NCBI GenBank assembly: GCA_963682025.1
Contig: OY821517.1
Coordinates: forward strand, 302,006,844 to 302,070,843
Source of the DNA: Cordilura impudica
Taxonomy: Eukaryota; Arthropoda; Insecta; Diptera; Scathophagidae
Direction of reading: 5' to 3'
Length of the DNA stretch: 64,000 nucleotides
Shown here: piece by piece, positions 11,584 to 23,038 of the stretch
How the letters are laid out: each line of letters starts with the position of its first letter
Position numbering within the stretch: position 1 is the first letter of the stretch
The notes under the pieces: model-generated
Seen by the model: the letters and a program-made list of their open reading frames with translations, nothing else
Told to the model about the DNA's origin: nothing
Databases searched by the model: none
Position numbers and translations under genes: made by a program

Positions 11584-12388
11584 CAATGTCATTTTTTACA
11601 TAAAAATATTTTTTTTTTTATTTTGGGATAAAATCTGTTTTTGGGCAATTCCATTTTCTTTTGGTATCTGTTCGTTTTTTCAAAATTTCGTATTCTATTT
11701 TTGGGTTAATTTTTCATGTTTATTTTGGGTGATAAATTATTTCAGTTTATTTCGAGCGATGACCGCGAAAAAGGCTTAAGTAACATTATATTATATTTTA
11801 GTTTTTTTTTCATAAAATCGATTATAACGCTTTCTAAGTAGCGTTACCTTATTTTCAGCATACGAAAGATAAAGCAAAGCTAATTAACAAAATTTCCCCC
11901 GTAAATTTCGATTTCGGTACTTAAGCTATTTTCGCGATAATGTCTCTGATTTTTGTATTGGAATGTGGCCAGATTGCGGGGATAAATATTAGGAAATTTT
12001 AATTTAGTAAGTTAAAGCCACTAAATTGCATCGAAAACGAAACAACACTAAAAGTTTTTTTCTTTCTCAAAATCCTTAGGATTCGGCATTTCATCGCAAG
12101 TACGATATATAAAGACTAAACGTTATATATAGGCTAGAGATGTTTTGATATTATAGAGCTATGCTAAGAGCTAAGAGAATAAATTTTAATACTGTCTTCT
12201 CTCTCCTCTAAACAAAGAACCAATTTTAATTTGATTTAGAGAGCAATGTTAATTCTTTTCTTTAATTTCACAGCTCTAGTTTACCTTTCTTAAAACACGT
12301 TCCCATTTTTAAATGTTTTCCCCCCTAACAGAGTTGTATTTTCATTTAGAGTTGCCAAGGTTTTTTTTTTGTATATTAACATTTATTA
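11584..12388. other. 3' flank of the guanylate cyclase gene
   Basis: No open frame is supported. On the minus strand this is where the 3' untranslated region of the cyclase gene must lie. An AATAAA hexamer (minus strand, 12382-12387) sits right behind the stop codon, but it would give an improbably short 3' UTR if used. Confidence 0.45.
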
Positions 12389-14267
12389 CTATGAATTAAT
12401 TGTGGCAAGTAACGGTTGCGTTACTGTACTGCCGCTTGTTTGATGATGATTATGATGATGACGATGATTCCCTGATGTCGCTGACGTTGCCAACTCTTCT
12501 TCTATAACCGTATTTGCATGTGGGGATATTGGTGACGGTGATTTACATTGCTCTTCGAAATTATTCGATGAATTTTGAAGAATTTTAAAATTTTTACTAT
12601 TATTAGCTTTAACTAGATTTTCATATTCACTACTAGAAGAATTACAATTATTTGAAATGGATATTTGAGGATGTGGTAGTAGCTGTTGCTGCTGATGATT
12701 ATAAAGGTGCGGATGATTGCAATCATTGTAAGGTTTATTATTAAGCAGATAGTTTTCCCCAATTATAGTATTTGCTTTTGAACCAATAATAGTTTTATTA
12801 GTATTTATAATGGTAGCGTCTAATTTCTTTTTTGTTTCTTCGGCCTCAGCTTCTCCCTCATCGTCTTCATAGACACGGGACGATACTAAGTTTTGAGTTT
12901 CTTCTGGATGATCATTTATATTAAATTTAATACGTGTAGCACTGTTCAAACTGCCCGTTTCGCTAGTATTTATTAAACTTGTTATGGTAGGTGAAGTTTT
13001 TAATCTCAATCTGGAAGTAGCGGGTTGCAGTTGACCTGCTAAATTAGAATTGGATTGTGTTGAAGAGAGTTGGGTATAACTGTTTTTGGGATTTGCATGC
13101 GACTTGAGAGTGCCCGACAGGGGTAAACGAAAGTTTGCCAGTTCCCAGCAGCCTTCTTTGCAATCGCCTCTTAGCGAGCGACTACTATAAATATCATTTG
13201 CAGGTGGTTTAAGTGTAGACATGGGAACTCCTTTAGCATTTGCCTCCAGATAATTGTATAAATCATCAGTCTTGTATTCATTACCATTCAATTTGGGCGA
13301 GGAGGAGGATATCTTACGTTTAACCCTTAAGTTGGGTGTGTTTTGTGGACTGTCTGCTCTTTCCAAATCCAAAATTTGTTGTAATTGGTATGGTGGTAGA
13401 CAGCTGGAAAGATCCGAATTTTGTTTATGTAGCAAGCCATAACGCGGAGTATGCTTCAGTGAAGATCTGCGCGAGAGCATTAGTTTTTGTGGTGATATAG
13501 GTGATTCTACTTTTTGCACCTCACCTTCCAGCCAATAGGTTAACATCTCTCCTTTGCCCTTCATGGGAACATAACCCCTTTTGGTGGTTATAAATGTACC
13601 AAATTCATCTAAAGCTATTTTAGTTTTTTCACTTATATGTATTTTCAAAGCTTCGCCATTTGATTCCATGCGTGAAGCGGTATTTACCGTATCGCCAAAT
13701 AGACAGTATCGTGGCATTTTCAAGCCCACTACCCCAGCTACACACGCGCCAGAATGCAGACCAATACGTAACTTTAAACGATCATTTGGTCTATGGTGTA
13801 TCCTAAAATTATGCACAGCCTCCAATAGAGCCAATGCCAAACGGGCTATTTCTCTGGCATGTTGACTGCCATTTCTTATAGGTAATCCAGAAACAACCAT
13901 GTAAGCATCACCAATAGTTTCCACCTTATAGACATCGAAATTCTCGACTATCGAATCGAAACATGTATAGAGATCATTTAGAAATTGTACCACTTGCATG
14001 GGTGTACTTTCGGCCGAAATAGCCGTAAAACCGACTATGTCCGAAAAATAGATTGTCACTTGATCGAAGGTCTCCGCTATAACGGGTTGGCCGCTTATCA
14101 ACTGGGCCGCCACACTTTGCGGTAATAGTTGATAGAGCAGTTTTTCACATTTCTTCTTTTCTTCTATGTAGTCTTGGGTACGTTCTTCGACTAGTTCTTC
14201 CAAATTGTTGGCATATAGTTCCATACGCTTGAGAAGATTATCCACGATATTGCCGGTTTCATTGTCT
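12389..14267 (-). CDS. receptor-type guanylate cyclase, last coding exon (partial gene)
   Basis: This exon encodes the cytoplasmic end of a membrane-receptor guanylate cyclase, which makes cGMP from GTP. The 5' boundary is the acceptor TTTTCAG at 14268-14274, so the exon starts with one base completing a Lys codon. Residues here are counted from Val at 14245. Residues 1-50 form the dimerisation helix ([14 protein letters not shown]). Residues about 58-242 form the cyclase domain, with metal-binding Asp69 (FSDIVGF) and Asp113 (GDAYMV). GTP-selecting Glu109 (KVETIGD) and Cys181 (RYCLFGD) are present, as are transition-state residues Asn188 and Arg192, so catalysis should be intact. A further ~375 residues are Ser/Asn/Gln-rich with a His run near the end (HRHHHNHH). 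The long tail recalls Drosophila Gyc76C, but that orthology is only a guess. The stop is TAG at 12389-12391. Confidence 0.95.
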
Positions 14268-14595
14268 CTGAAAACAGAAGAAAAATTAAATGAAATTAGG
14301 AATTTGGTAATGAATAGATTGGAGTTTAAAGAAAGTTACGGAATATGGTCTCTAAAATGTCTCTAAAATGTTAAAAGTTTACTTCAATATATTAATTTAC
14401 CGAAAACCATAGAAATAGAGGACATGTTTCCAATAAGCCACCGAATATACAATAGTGAAGTATGTGATGCTTATAATCCTGAAAGACATCAAACAATCGA
14501 AATATGATCTGTGATCTTGAAGGTGACGCAGATATATTCAGTTCTGCAAAATCACTAGAATGACTTTCGTTTTACGGGTCACTGATTAAAGTGTC

Positions 14596-15188
14596 TTGCC
14601 TCATATAATATTGTCCCCATTTGAAGGAGTTAACTGGTCCAATGGTGCGAAGTTCATAAAATGCAAAGACGAAATGTCGACGGAGTGGCTTAAGGAAGTT
14701 GACCATAAATTAAAAGCGTTTGGCCAGGCGCACAACTCGAAATTGTGGATACCCATACCCATCATACTGAAGGCGAAGATACTTATGCTGCATTTTGTTA
14801 AACAGGATAACGCACTATGCTTTCTTGAAAATCAGAACCCAGACATTCCAACGAATGACCGGCGGGTCTTGCAAGTAATCAATTCAAAACCAAAAGGTCA
14901 AAATCCCATTCTACAAATTAATAAGAATGCAGAGGACGTTCTTTATAAAATTAAGGGTAAAATGGCTTGGGTTGTAGGCAGTGTATTTTTCCATCTGAGG
15001 TAAAGGGATCCCCGGATAGAAATGAATGTGCAATCGAATTCAATGATCTGGAGAACAATGTGGTAGCTGATACAGCCAGCCTACTGTTGAAGGGGTTTGA
15101 ATCTGAGGTACCACACTTAGATGTGGACTCATTATGGACTTTGGAAAATGGAGCTAAAGATGCTTTAGATAACCATACAACACTGTAA
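14596..15188 (+). pseudogene. retrotransposon-derived protein fragment (DUF4780-like)
   Basis: Two overlapping frames, 14596-15003 and 14967-15188, read as one protein after a frameshift near 15000. Recognisable stretches are KCKDEMSTEWLKEV, NPDIPTNDRRVLQV, ILQINKNAEDVLYKIKGKMA and VGSVFFHLR. This pattern resembles the DUF4780 domain found in many insect retroelement-associated proteins. It lies antisense within the cyclase intron. The family name is from recollection, and the function of the domain is not established. Confidence 0.5.
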
Positions 15189-15199
15189 GATTATTTCAG

Positions 15200-16347
15200 C
15201 TGGACTCCTCACACTAGAGGAGGGCTGCTTTATTGTGGCTCCGTTGGAAGTCTCATGCAGCAAGAAGGTATCTGGACTACGGTCCCTTAACTACTAAATG
15301 TTCTTCTCAAAGGCAGTAAACAAGATTCTATCGGTTATCATTATTAAATAGAATATACAGTAATATACGACCATTTAGCTGATATGTCAATAGACAAAGA
15401 CAAGGATGAATTGCCACTATTTGTAGCACGATATATGCCACATAAAAACGAGACACGTCCATGGGAATTTCAACAGCTCGTCCTGGAGACAGGTAATATG
15501 AATAAACAATTGGTTGTAGGAATTCAATAACGCGGTTAAAAAAAGACAGGAAAAATGTCATACAAAAGGGAGACTTAAATAACTATAGCGCACTCTGTAT
15601 GTCAAGATTCATTCCAGTCCGACACCAGTTAAATACAGTGGGTCCTCTCAAATGCTCACATAGACACCTTATGTTTCTTAGCCACGACATTTACTTTATT
15701 TTCTAATTGTAGTAATTCGTATATTTCGCCTCAATTTGTTTCAATTTGTTTCTTTTTCAATTTTTCTGTTGAAGTAAGTGGATTGATGACGTTAAAAAAA
15801 GATATAACAAAAAAAGGGGATCTAGGCGGAATTGTTTTTTTTTCAAAGGTACATTTATGATTAAAACTTGATTTGCTAAAATTAAAAGTAATTTAATGCC
15901 TACATTTATGCTTTATAGTAAATATTTCTATGGTATACATTAAGGCTGTGACCTATAAATTTGTATTGCCATTATTTAGGATAGAAAATGTAATTACTAC
16001 TTAAGCAATTCAGATTAAGTTACTAGCTTAACTTACTTCTTTTCCTTTTATTGCCCATACAATTTTGAAGATAAGCAATTACCTGCAAGTTTCCCTAAAT
16101 TTATAAAATAACTAAAATATAAAGTTAAGGAACATAAAATTTATGCTATATTATTAATAATTTCTGCATAACCCTCTCGATACTACACTGTGCGACCTAA
16201 TTCACCTATAGTTCTTAAGCCTGGCAAATTCCTTCTAAATATTTCACAAGCAGAAATGAGGATTGGTTTTCCAAGTCTTTTGGCTCCCAGGATAAAGCTG
16301 CGGCTACCAAAAAATAGTAAAATAAAACACAAAAATTAAGTTTTTTA
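15200..16347. other. intronic spacer, no gene seen
   Basis: No supported coding sequence was found. The first 100 bases may still belong to the retroelement remnant before them. The rest is unremarkable AT-rich intron. Confidence 0.4.
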
Positions 16348-16660
16348 TAAAGGGTCCGCCATCTAAAGTTTTTTTTTTCAACTAGTGCTTATTTCGTGAA
16401 TGGTAACACTTAGCTCATGTCTGATTTGACAGATAATTAGTTTTATCCTTCCGCTGAACGAATATGGTTGTGTATACGCTTGAACAACGCTGGGAAATAT
16501 TGCGACATTACTTTGAAAATCATGGTAATGTTGCAGAATGTGTGCGAAAATTGCGTACGGATTTTGGAAGAAGAGAAGCACCGTTAGCTCCGTATGTTCG
16601 TTATCTTGTGAAAAAAGCGTCGTCAAAACTATTTTTCTACTTTTTCTCTAGAAAACATTA
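16348..16660 (+). pseudogene. mariner-like (DD41D/rosa group) N-terminal fragment
   Basis: The frame from 16464 reads MVVYTLEQRWEILRHYFENH, then NVAECVRKLRTDFGRREAP. This is the first helix-turn-helix of the same mariner branch as the element at 43951-45218. The upstream GGGTCCGCCATCTAAAG is probably its terminal repeat. After about 50 residues the similarity stops, so only the 5' end survives. The assignment to the DD41D branch is an inference from the N-terminal pattern. Confidence 0.6.
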
Positions 16661-17154
16661 AACATTAATTTTTGGTCATTTGAGAGATATCTTATGATGG
16701 ATCATATACAATCTTACAATATTCCCAATGATATCAACAAGCCACTTCTGCTGGTACTGCTATGGATTCAGTGCTACGGATTCATGCTAGATCCTGAATC
16801 TGTTGCCGCAAAACCATGGGGTAAAATATGACTACTCTTTGAATTAATTTAAAGAAATAATTTCTGGCAATTTCACTTCTAGAATAGAATGGGATAGGAC
16901 AGGGTATGACAGCCGCGTATTTAATAATAGCTAAAAGATAAATTGTACTATTGTCGCTGGTGTCTTCTCCTGTGAAATGTGGGTATCGATAGGGAGTCAT
17001 GTGAAAAAATCGGAAACACTTCTTCAGTTAAATTTAAAAATACTAACATCTTCATTTAAAACATACTGAAATTTCTTTTTTCTTTGATTAAATAAAACGA
17101 AAAGTAAAGCATGATTGTGAATATTTGCGTTTCGTTTCGTAACGAGTAAGATAA
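16661..17154. other. intronic spacer before the Helitron
   Basis: No gene or recognised repeat was found. Confidence 0.4.
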
Positions 17155-17179
17155 TCTATATATATAAAATTCATTTTCT

Positions 17180-18510
17180 GTTTGTTTGTTTGTTTGTTTG
17201 TTTGTTTGACCGCTATACAAATTTTTGTTTTTCAACGGATTTTCCTGAAATTTTGTACACACGATCTCTATACCCCAGGAAAGGTCGCCATATACTTTTT
17301 ACCGGCCACGCCTACTTTTACGCCCACTTTTTATGTAAAATTCATTTTCTGTTTTATTCATATTTGTTCACTATACAAATTTTTATTTGTTAACAGATTT
17401 CTCTGAAATTCGGTACACACGATCCCTGTACTCCAGCTAAGGTCGCCATATACTTTTTATCGACCACGCCTACTTTTACGCCCACTTTTTATATACAATT
17501 CATTTTCTTCTTTTTGGTATATTTGTTCGGTATACAAATTTTTATTTTTCAACGCATTTCTCTGAAATTTGGTACACACGATCTTTGTACCTCAGGCCAG
17601 GTCACCGGGTGATTCTTGCGGCCACACCTACTTTTACGCCCACTTTTTGTATACAATTTGTTTTCTGTTTTTTGGTATATTTGTTTGCTATACAAATTTT
17701 TGTTTTTCAACGGAATTCTCTGAAATTTGGTACACACGACCTCTGTACTCCACCTAAGGTCGCCATATGCTTCGTACCGGCCACGCCTACTTTAACGCCC
17801 ACTTTTTGTATACAATTCATTTTGTTTTTTGGTATATTTGTTCGCTATACAAATTTTTATTTTTCAACCGATTTCTCTGAAATTTGGTACACACGATCTC
17901 TCTCCTCCAGGGAAAGTCGACATATTCTTCGTACCGGTCACGCCTACTATTATGCCCACTTTTTGTATACAATTCATATTCTGGTTTTAGGTACATTTGT
18001 TCGCTACATAATTTTTTTAACGGATTGAAATTTGCTACACACGATCTCTGTACTCCAGAGAGGTCGCCATATGATTCTTGCCGGTCACGCCTACTTCTAC
18101 GCCCGCTTTTTATACAAAATTAATTTTCTGTTTTTTGGAATATTTGTTCACTATAGAAATTTTTATTTTTCAAGGGATGTCTAAAATTTGGTCACACGAT
18201 CTCTATACTACAGAGAAGGTCACCATATGCTTCTTACAGGCCACGCCTACTTTACGCCAACTTCTATGTATATAAAACTTATTTTTTCCTTTTATTTGTT
18301 TCTTTATTTGATTGCTATAAAAACTTTTATTTTTCAATGGCTTTCTTCGAAATTTAGTACATATTCCAGGGAAGGTCGCTGTATGATTTTTACCGACCAC
18401 TCCTAATTTACGCCCAATTTTCTTATAAAATTCATATTTTGTTGTGTGGTATATTTCTTCCCTATACAAATTTGTACTTTTCAATGGATTTCTCTGAAAT
18501 TTGGGTTACA
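17180..18510 (+). repeat. ~157-bp tandem repeat inside Helitron B1 (about 8 units)
   Basis: A block containing ACGCCCACTTTTT recurs at about 17321, 17479, 17637, 17796, 17953, 18100, 18255 and 18411, that is every 147-159 bp. Each unit also holds TTTCTCTGAAATTTGGTACA and a GTCGCCATATG motif. The apparent open frames here repeat the same peptide and have no coding support. Confidence 0.85.
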
Positions 18511-18759
18511 CGAAAATAACTACACGGTGAACAAATTCCCCAAACTTAAAAAAAGGTACCCAAAAGAAATGAAGAAATTCCCCATTTTTTTTTAATTGAA
18601 ATAAAAAATGAACTTACTCCCCAAATTCGTTCTTAAATTTTTACATATTTTTATTTAATGAATTTTGTTAAATATTTATTTTAGTGAACATTTGCATACT
18701 GCTCTCAATATATGTCCAACAATAAATGCATTTAAAATGAGTATTCTTTTCAAGATAAG

Positions 18760-19870
18760 TTGGCAACAGCTGCGCGGCAGCACAGGTGTGGTTGCCAAAC
18801 GCGCGGAAGCGGCGCGTGGCGTGCGACCGCGGACTCGGATGCGACGCGCTCTCGGAACACAGCTCAGCTAAAATATCGCAATGCTCTAAAAAATATGTTT
18901 TAGGAATTAAAATAAGTTAACGAGAACTAAGCGGAGGCACGGGTAGTAGCTGCGAGGAAGCGGCGCGCGGACGCGACGCGCTCGCGGAACACAGCTCAGC
19001 TAAAATATCGACCGCGAATTCGGACACGACGGATGCGCACGCGACGCGCTTTCGGAACACAGCTCAGCTAAAATATCGCAATGCTCTAAAAAATATGTTT
19101 TAGGAATTAAAATAAGTTAACGAGAACTAAGCGGAGGCACGGGTAGTAGCTGCGAGGAAGCGGCGCGAGGCGCGCGGACGCGACGCGCTCGCGGAACACA
19201 GCTCAGCTAAAATATCGACCGCGAATTCGGACACGACGGATGCGCACGCGACGCGCTTTCGGAACACAGCTCAGCTAAAATATCGCAATGCTCTAAAAAA
19301 TATGTTTTAGGAATTAAAATAAGTTAACGAGAACTAAGCGGAGGCACGGGTAGTAGCTGCGAGGAAGCGGCGCGAGGGGCGCGGACGCGACGCGCTCGCG
19401 GAACACAGCTGAGCTAAAATATCGCAATGATCTGAAAAATATATTTTGGCGATTAAAATAAGTTGACAGCAACTGCGCGACAGCACGGGTGTGGCTGCCA
19501 TACGCGCGGCGCGCGACCGCTGACTCGGATGCGACGGATGCGCACGCGACGCGCTCTCGGAACACAGGTCAGCTAAAATATTGCAATGCTCTAAAAAACA
19601 TGTTTTAGGAATTAAAATAAGATAACGAGAACTAGGCGGCAGAAGGGTAGTAGCTGCGAGGAAGCGGCGCGAGGCGCGCGGACCCGACGGATGCGGACGC
19701 GACGCGCTCGCGGAACACAGCCTACCAAAAATATCGCAATGATCTGAAAAATATATTTTGGCGATTAAAATAAGTTGACAACAACTGCGCGGCAGCACGG
19801 GTGTGCTGCCAAACGCGAGGAAGCGGACGCGACTCGCTCTCGGAACACAGCTTAGTGAAGTGTCGTATGA
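18760..19870 (+). repeat. GC-rich ~200-bp tandem array inside Helitron B1
   Basis: AAATATCGCAATGCTCTAAA recurs at 18871, 19071 and 19278, giving periods of 200 and 207 bp, with a diverged copy (ATATTGCAATGCTC) near 19577. Between these lie blocks very rich in CG dinucleotides, such as GCGACGCGCTCGCGGAACA. Two alternating block types differ in GCTCTAAAAAATATG versus ATCTGAAAAATATA. Base composition is in sharp contrast to the AT-rich surroundings. Confidence 0.8.
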
Positions 19871-20349
19871 TAAATTTTATCTACGTATGTGCAATAATTA
19901 CCTGTTGATCAAAATAGGCCACACATATACTATAAGCAATTGCTTAAAGAAACCTTGAATTTGACGTCTCTGCTCGATGATGATCACTTATTGAATGAAT
20001 TAATTCAATTTTTAAAAGTTTTGATTCCTTTAATTTGCGGCCCATTCCGTTATATTTGATGTTTATAAATAAACTGAAAAAAAAAACTTAAAGCGGTTTC
20101 GCACCTTATTTTTGAAGCATTTTTGCTGCAACATCTTATAAAAAACTTCTAAATTAAAAAACCAAAAACTTTTTAATTGAAATAAAAAATGAATTTTCTG
20201 CCCATACAAATTTTTGGGGAGAAAGTTCATTTTATTGGGGAATTTGTTAATTGGGGACTAAGTACTCAGCGCCTGGTAAGCATAGTGAACCATTTTTCAA
20301 GTCAAAGGCCTTTTCATCCCGGGCAAGACCGGGTAAAAACAGCTAGTTA

Positions 20350-20984
20350 GAAATATTTTCGATGGTGTGAGCAAATTCCTTGCGAAGTTTCATATATATT
20401 TTTTCTTTACAAAAATGGCTTATTTTTCTTCTCTGCTGCCTTTAAGCCTAATCTCTGAAAGCTTCGAGGAGCTGTCCACCCGCTGGAATGACTATTTAGC
20501 ATTTTAAGAGTTTCGTTTGGAGTCACAGCATTGTATGCTGTAACTAAATTTGCCAGATGCCGGCAAGTGCGGTCATCTATTAATCTCGGACTTCCAGGAC
20601 CACGAGGTGAGGCTTCTACTCTATATTTTTTTAGTCTGTGCACGGTCACATGGCTAATTTGCAACTTTTTTTTTTAATTTTTTGGTAGATTCATTATTTT
20701 TCAATAATTCTAATATTTTGATGGTTCCATTTTGAAAGACACATGTTAAAACAATAAGAATTACTAAAAATAACGGTAAAACAAAAACAACTCATTGCTA
20801 TGTTTTGCAAAATTACACTCAAAAATTGAAAAATATTTTTTTTAGTCTTATCTGTGGAAAGTCTATACGCCAGTAGTTAAGAAGTAAAAAAGAAATTAGG
20901 TGTATAGATTAGGTGATTAGATTAAAAACCAATGTCAAACTTCAGTTTTCTAAACCATGTACATATTTGCTCGTCACTGTATGT
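20350..20984 (-). pseudogene. Tc1-like transposase, N-terminal fragment
   Basis: The minus-strand frame reads QISHVTVHRLKKYRVEASPR, then GSPRLIDDRTCRHLANLVTA and PNETLKMLNS. This is the paired helix-turn-helix DNA-binding region of Tc1-like transposases, with the GRPR-type linker altered to GSPR. Upstream on the same strand a CAGTGACGAGCAAATATG sequence beside TA (near 20980) is the likely terminal inverted repeat. The catalytic half is missing, and the fragment lies next to the end of Helitron B1. It is inactive. Confidence 0.75.
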
Positions 20985-21183
20985 GTATTTTTACGTCGCC
21001 ATCGTCGCTCTTAATTTGTTAACAGTTATTGTATTACAACACTTAAACCGCAATTCTTGGGTGACCATACTTTCCGAGTTATATATTATTTAAAAAAAGG
21101 TCTGGCTCTTAATGCTCAAAAGAAACTTTAATAAAATATGTAAGTGTGTATGTATATATGATTGTGTGTATGCTTCTACTTAC

Positions 21184-21364
21184 TTATTAATATTCCTTAT
21201 AACCGTTTTTAGGCAATTAAAATCTGGCCTCTCGGCTGGATCCTCAGACCAACATTTCTGCATAACCGTATTGATTTCTTTGTAATTATTTGGTATTTCA
21301 ACAAGTTGAGGACGAAAAGGACATTGTACTGCTTGTCGATAATTTTTGACTAAGTAAATGATTT
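21184..21364 (-). CDS. receptor guanylate cyclase, kinase-homology exon (181 bp)
   Basis: The frame between acceptor CAG (21365-21367) and donor GTAAGT (21178-21183) reads IIYLVKNYRQAVQCPFRPQL, then VEIPNNYKEI and NTVMQKCWSEDPAERPDF. The CW.EDPAERPDF motif is the conserved end of the kinase-homology domain of receptor guanylate cyclases. That domain regulates the cyclase and needs no kinase activity. The exon is too short and too split to stand out as an open frame. Its end phase fits the next exon exactly. Because 181 is not a multiple of three, skipping this exon would break the frame. It lies between two inverted Helitron copies. Upstream exons were not recognised in the window. Confidence 0.92.
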
Positions 21365-22250
21365 CTGTAAATAATAGAATGAACAGAACAATGAATTAAT
21401 AATGTTGATATCCATTCTTACTTATAATAATGTTTATTTGTGTAGAGGGTCAGATTGCATCTGTCATTGTGACACGTATTAAGAAATTACCTAAAAGAGA
21501 CCATTCAAATACCCTTAATGCTCATGAATATTTCATAAACATATCATATAAACATTTGCGAATTATGTTAATGATGGCAATTACATATGTAAGTAAGTAT
21601 GTATGCTCGATATATTTATGTACAATACTTAGAAGTATATTATTGCGTTTCGGTATAAACTTATTTTTTTTATTATTTAAAATGGAATTTGAATTCTTAA
21701 AGCAGAAGATTTTTGAGAATTTTTTAAGACTTTTAAAAGGTCGGTGTAACTGAGTCGCTGTAGTAGATTTTATTAGATAATTAAACGTTCAGCCCAATTC
21801 AAAACAAAACCTTTCGCATGAAATTTCTCACTTGTCCCTTCTCTCCTATTATGAATAAAAATTCTTTCGAAAAAAAAAAATTCGATAGGAAAAAAGTAGG
21901 TATTATTGAATTGTTTTTTCCAGTTTACACAAAAATGTCAGTAGCATTTTGATAAAACAAAATTTAAATAAAAAAGACAAATATTTTATTGTTCTTTTAG
22001 GTCGAAGACCACAAATAAAGCTCAGCTACAGCTGTAGTTAACTTTCATGGAAGCTAATTCAGGCACTGATTGCGGTTTCAATAGATTCATCACGCAATTG
22101 TCTTCTAGCAATCCTTTGGCTATTTCGTTGTTGTTATTCTATTTACAACACCAATTTTCTCCACAAGTGTTTGCATCATAGTTATTCTATTATTTTTTAT
22201 GTAATTTTTCTTTCAAATAATTTTATTTACATTTGCGTAGACAAAAAAAA
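21365..22250. other. intronic sequence, no gene seen
   Basis: This is on the 5' side of the kinase-homology exon. The 107-codon plus-strand frame from 21430 has no recognisable domain and is antisense to the gene. Confidence 0.45.
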
Positions 22251-23038
22251 AACAAGCAAGAAAATTATAGTCGGTCTAGAACGACTATACGATACCCTAT
22301 ACCATGCGTTTTCTATCTCTCAGGCCCAACTAACTGGATATAGAAAATAAGCATAAACCAGATTTGAGTGGGATTTTTATTATTTTTTTTTTGGCTGCAG
22401 ACATGAAAAAGTTCATATCGGATGCTATATCTATATGGGGACTAGGCCCAAAAATGGACCGATCCTGACCAGGTTTGGTAAAGTCTCTTGAATTTTGCAA
22501 AAATATATACAAACAAAATTTGAGAAGAATCAGTGCAATATTTTTTTTTTTTTTGATAGATTTAAGTGAAGGTCGGGAAGCAGCTCTATATGGGGTCAAA
22601 GGGATCATTTTTGGACTACTCATTAATGGATGTAATGAACGCATACAAACCCAATTTGAGTAAGATCTATATGACAATTTGGATCTTATGGCAATTTATG
22701 TCGATTTCATATGGGTAATTTGTATGGGGGCTAGGTCTGAACATGGACCGATTCTCACCAATTTCAATAGCGTTCATCCCATGGCCGATAAAAGCTTATG
22801 TACCAATTTTCATCAAAATACATTCATATTTGCGACCTGCAGTTTGATTACACGCTTTACATGGACACACAGACGGACGGACGGACGGACGGACGGACGG
22901 ACATTGTTAAATCAACTCAGAAAGTGATTCTGATTCGATCGGTATAATTAAAGATGGGTCTAGGTCAAATATTTTTGGTCGTTACAAACAGCAGCACAAA
23001 GTCATTATACCCAAACCACATAGTGGTATAGGGTATAA
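22251..23038 (-). mobile_element. DINE-1-like element, full length
   Basis: Plus-strand ends are AACAAGCAAGAAAATTATAG and AGTGGTATAGGGTATA. The terminal palindrome has one changed base (TCTAGAACGACTATA instead of TCTAGACCGACTATA). The GTCC block has six units. Confidence 0.8.

Larger units (their letters stand above)
17155..20346 (+). mobile_element. non-autonomous Helitron, 3.2 kb (copy B1)
   Basis: The ends are diagnostic. The left end is TCTATATATATAAAA directly after an A (17154). The right end is a GC hairpin (CCCGG, 6-base loop, CCGGG), nine bases of spacer, then CTAG followed by T (20347). This is the classical Helitron 5' TC, 3' hairpin plus CTRR, insertion between A and T. There are no terminal inverted repeats, no flank duplication and no Rep/helicase gene. 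The interior is a TTTG microsatellite, about eight ~157-bp repeats and a GC-rich ~200-bp array. The element lies in the cyclase intron, antisense to the gene, and is nearly identical to 25421-28629 in inverse orientation. Confidence 0.9.
14268..21183 (-). other. intron of the guanylate cyclase gene (6.9 kb)
   Basis: Minus-strand donor GTAAGT lies at 21178-21183 and acceptor CAG at 14268-14270. The reading phase matches exactly: the upstream exon ends with two bases of a Lys codon and the downstream exon supplies the third. The intron contains a retrotransposon fragment, a mariner fragment, a 3.2-kb Helitron and a Tc1-like fragment. It is therefore mostly inserted DNA. Confidence 0.9.

Noticed and set aside
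12382..12387. AATAAA on the minus strand as poly(A) signal of the cyclase gene
   Set aside because: It starts two bases past the stop codon. The DNA is so AT-rich that this hexamer is expected by chance, so I do not call it functional.
13254..13865. Plus-strand frames within the cyclase exon
   Set aside because: Antisense shadows of a conserved coding exon.
17155..17170. TCTATATATATAAAA as a TATA-box promoter
   Set aside because: It is the 5' terminus shared by all three Helitron copies and is explained by the element.
17182..18484. Several 60-147 codon frames in the Helitron repeats, repeated in 27.3-28.6 kb and 30.6-31.9 kb
   Set aside because: They repeat the 157-bp unit, lack consistent starts, and occur in overlapping frames on both strands.
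17180..18510. Regularly spaced repeats resembling a CRISPR array
   Set aside because: The units are ~157 bp without constant short repeats and unique spacers, the host is a eukaryote, and the array lies inside Helitron ends.
19314..19798. Arg/Ser/Ala-rich frames in the GC-rich Helitron array (and 26040-26455)
   Set aside because: GC-rich repeat DNA has few stop codons. Copies differ in frame and end, and no domain is visible.
22679..22927. 78-126 codon frame (DLMAIYVDFIWVI...) occurring again at 3090, 24957, 39896 and 40623
   Set aside because: It is carried by each DINE copy at the same place and runs into the GTCC microsatellite. DINEs are non-coding, and the frame varies between copies.
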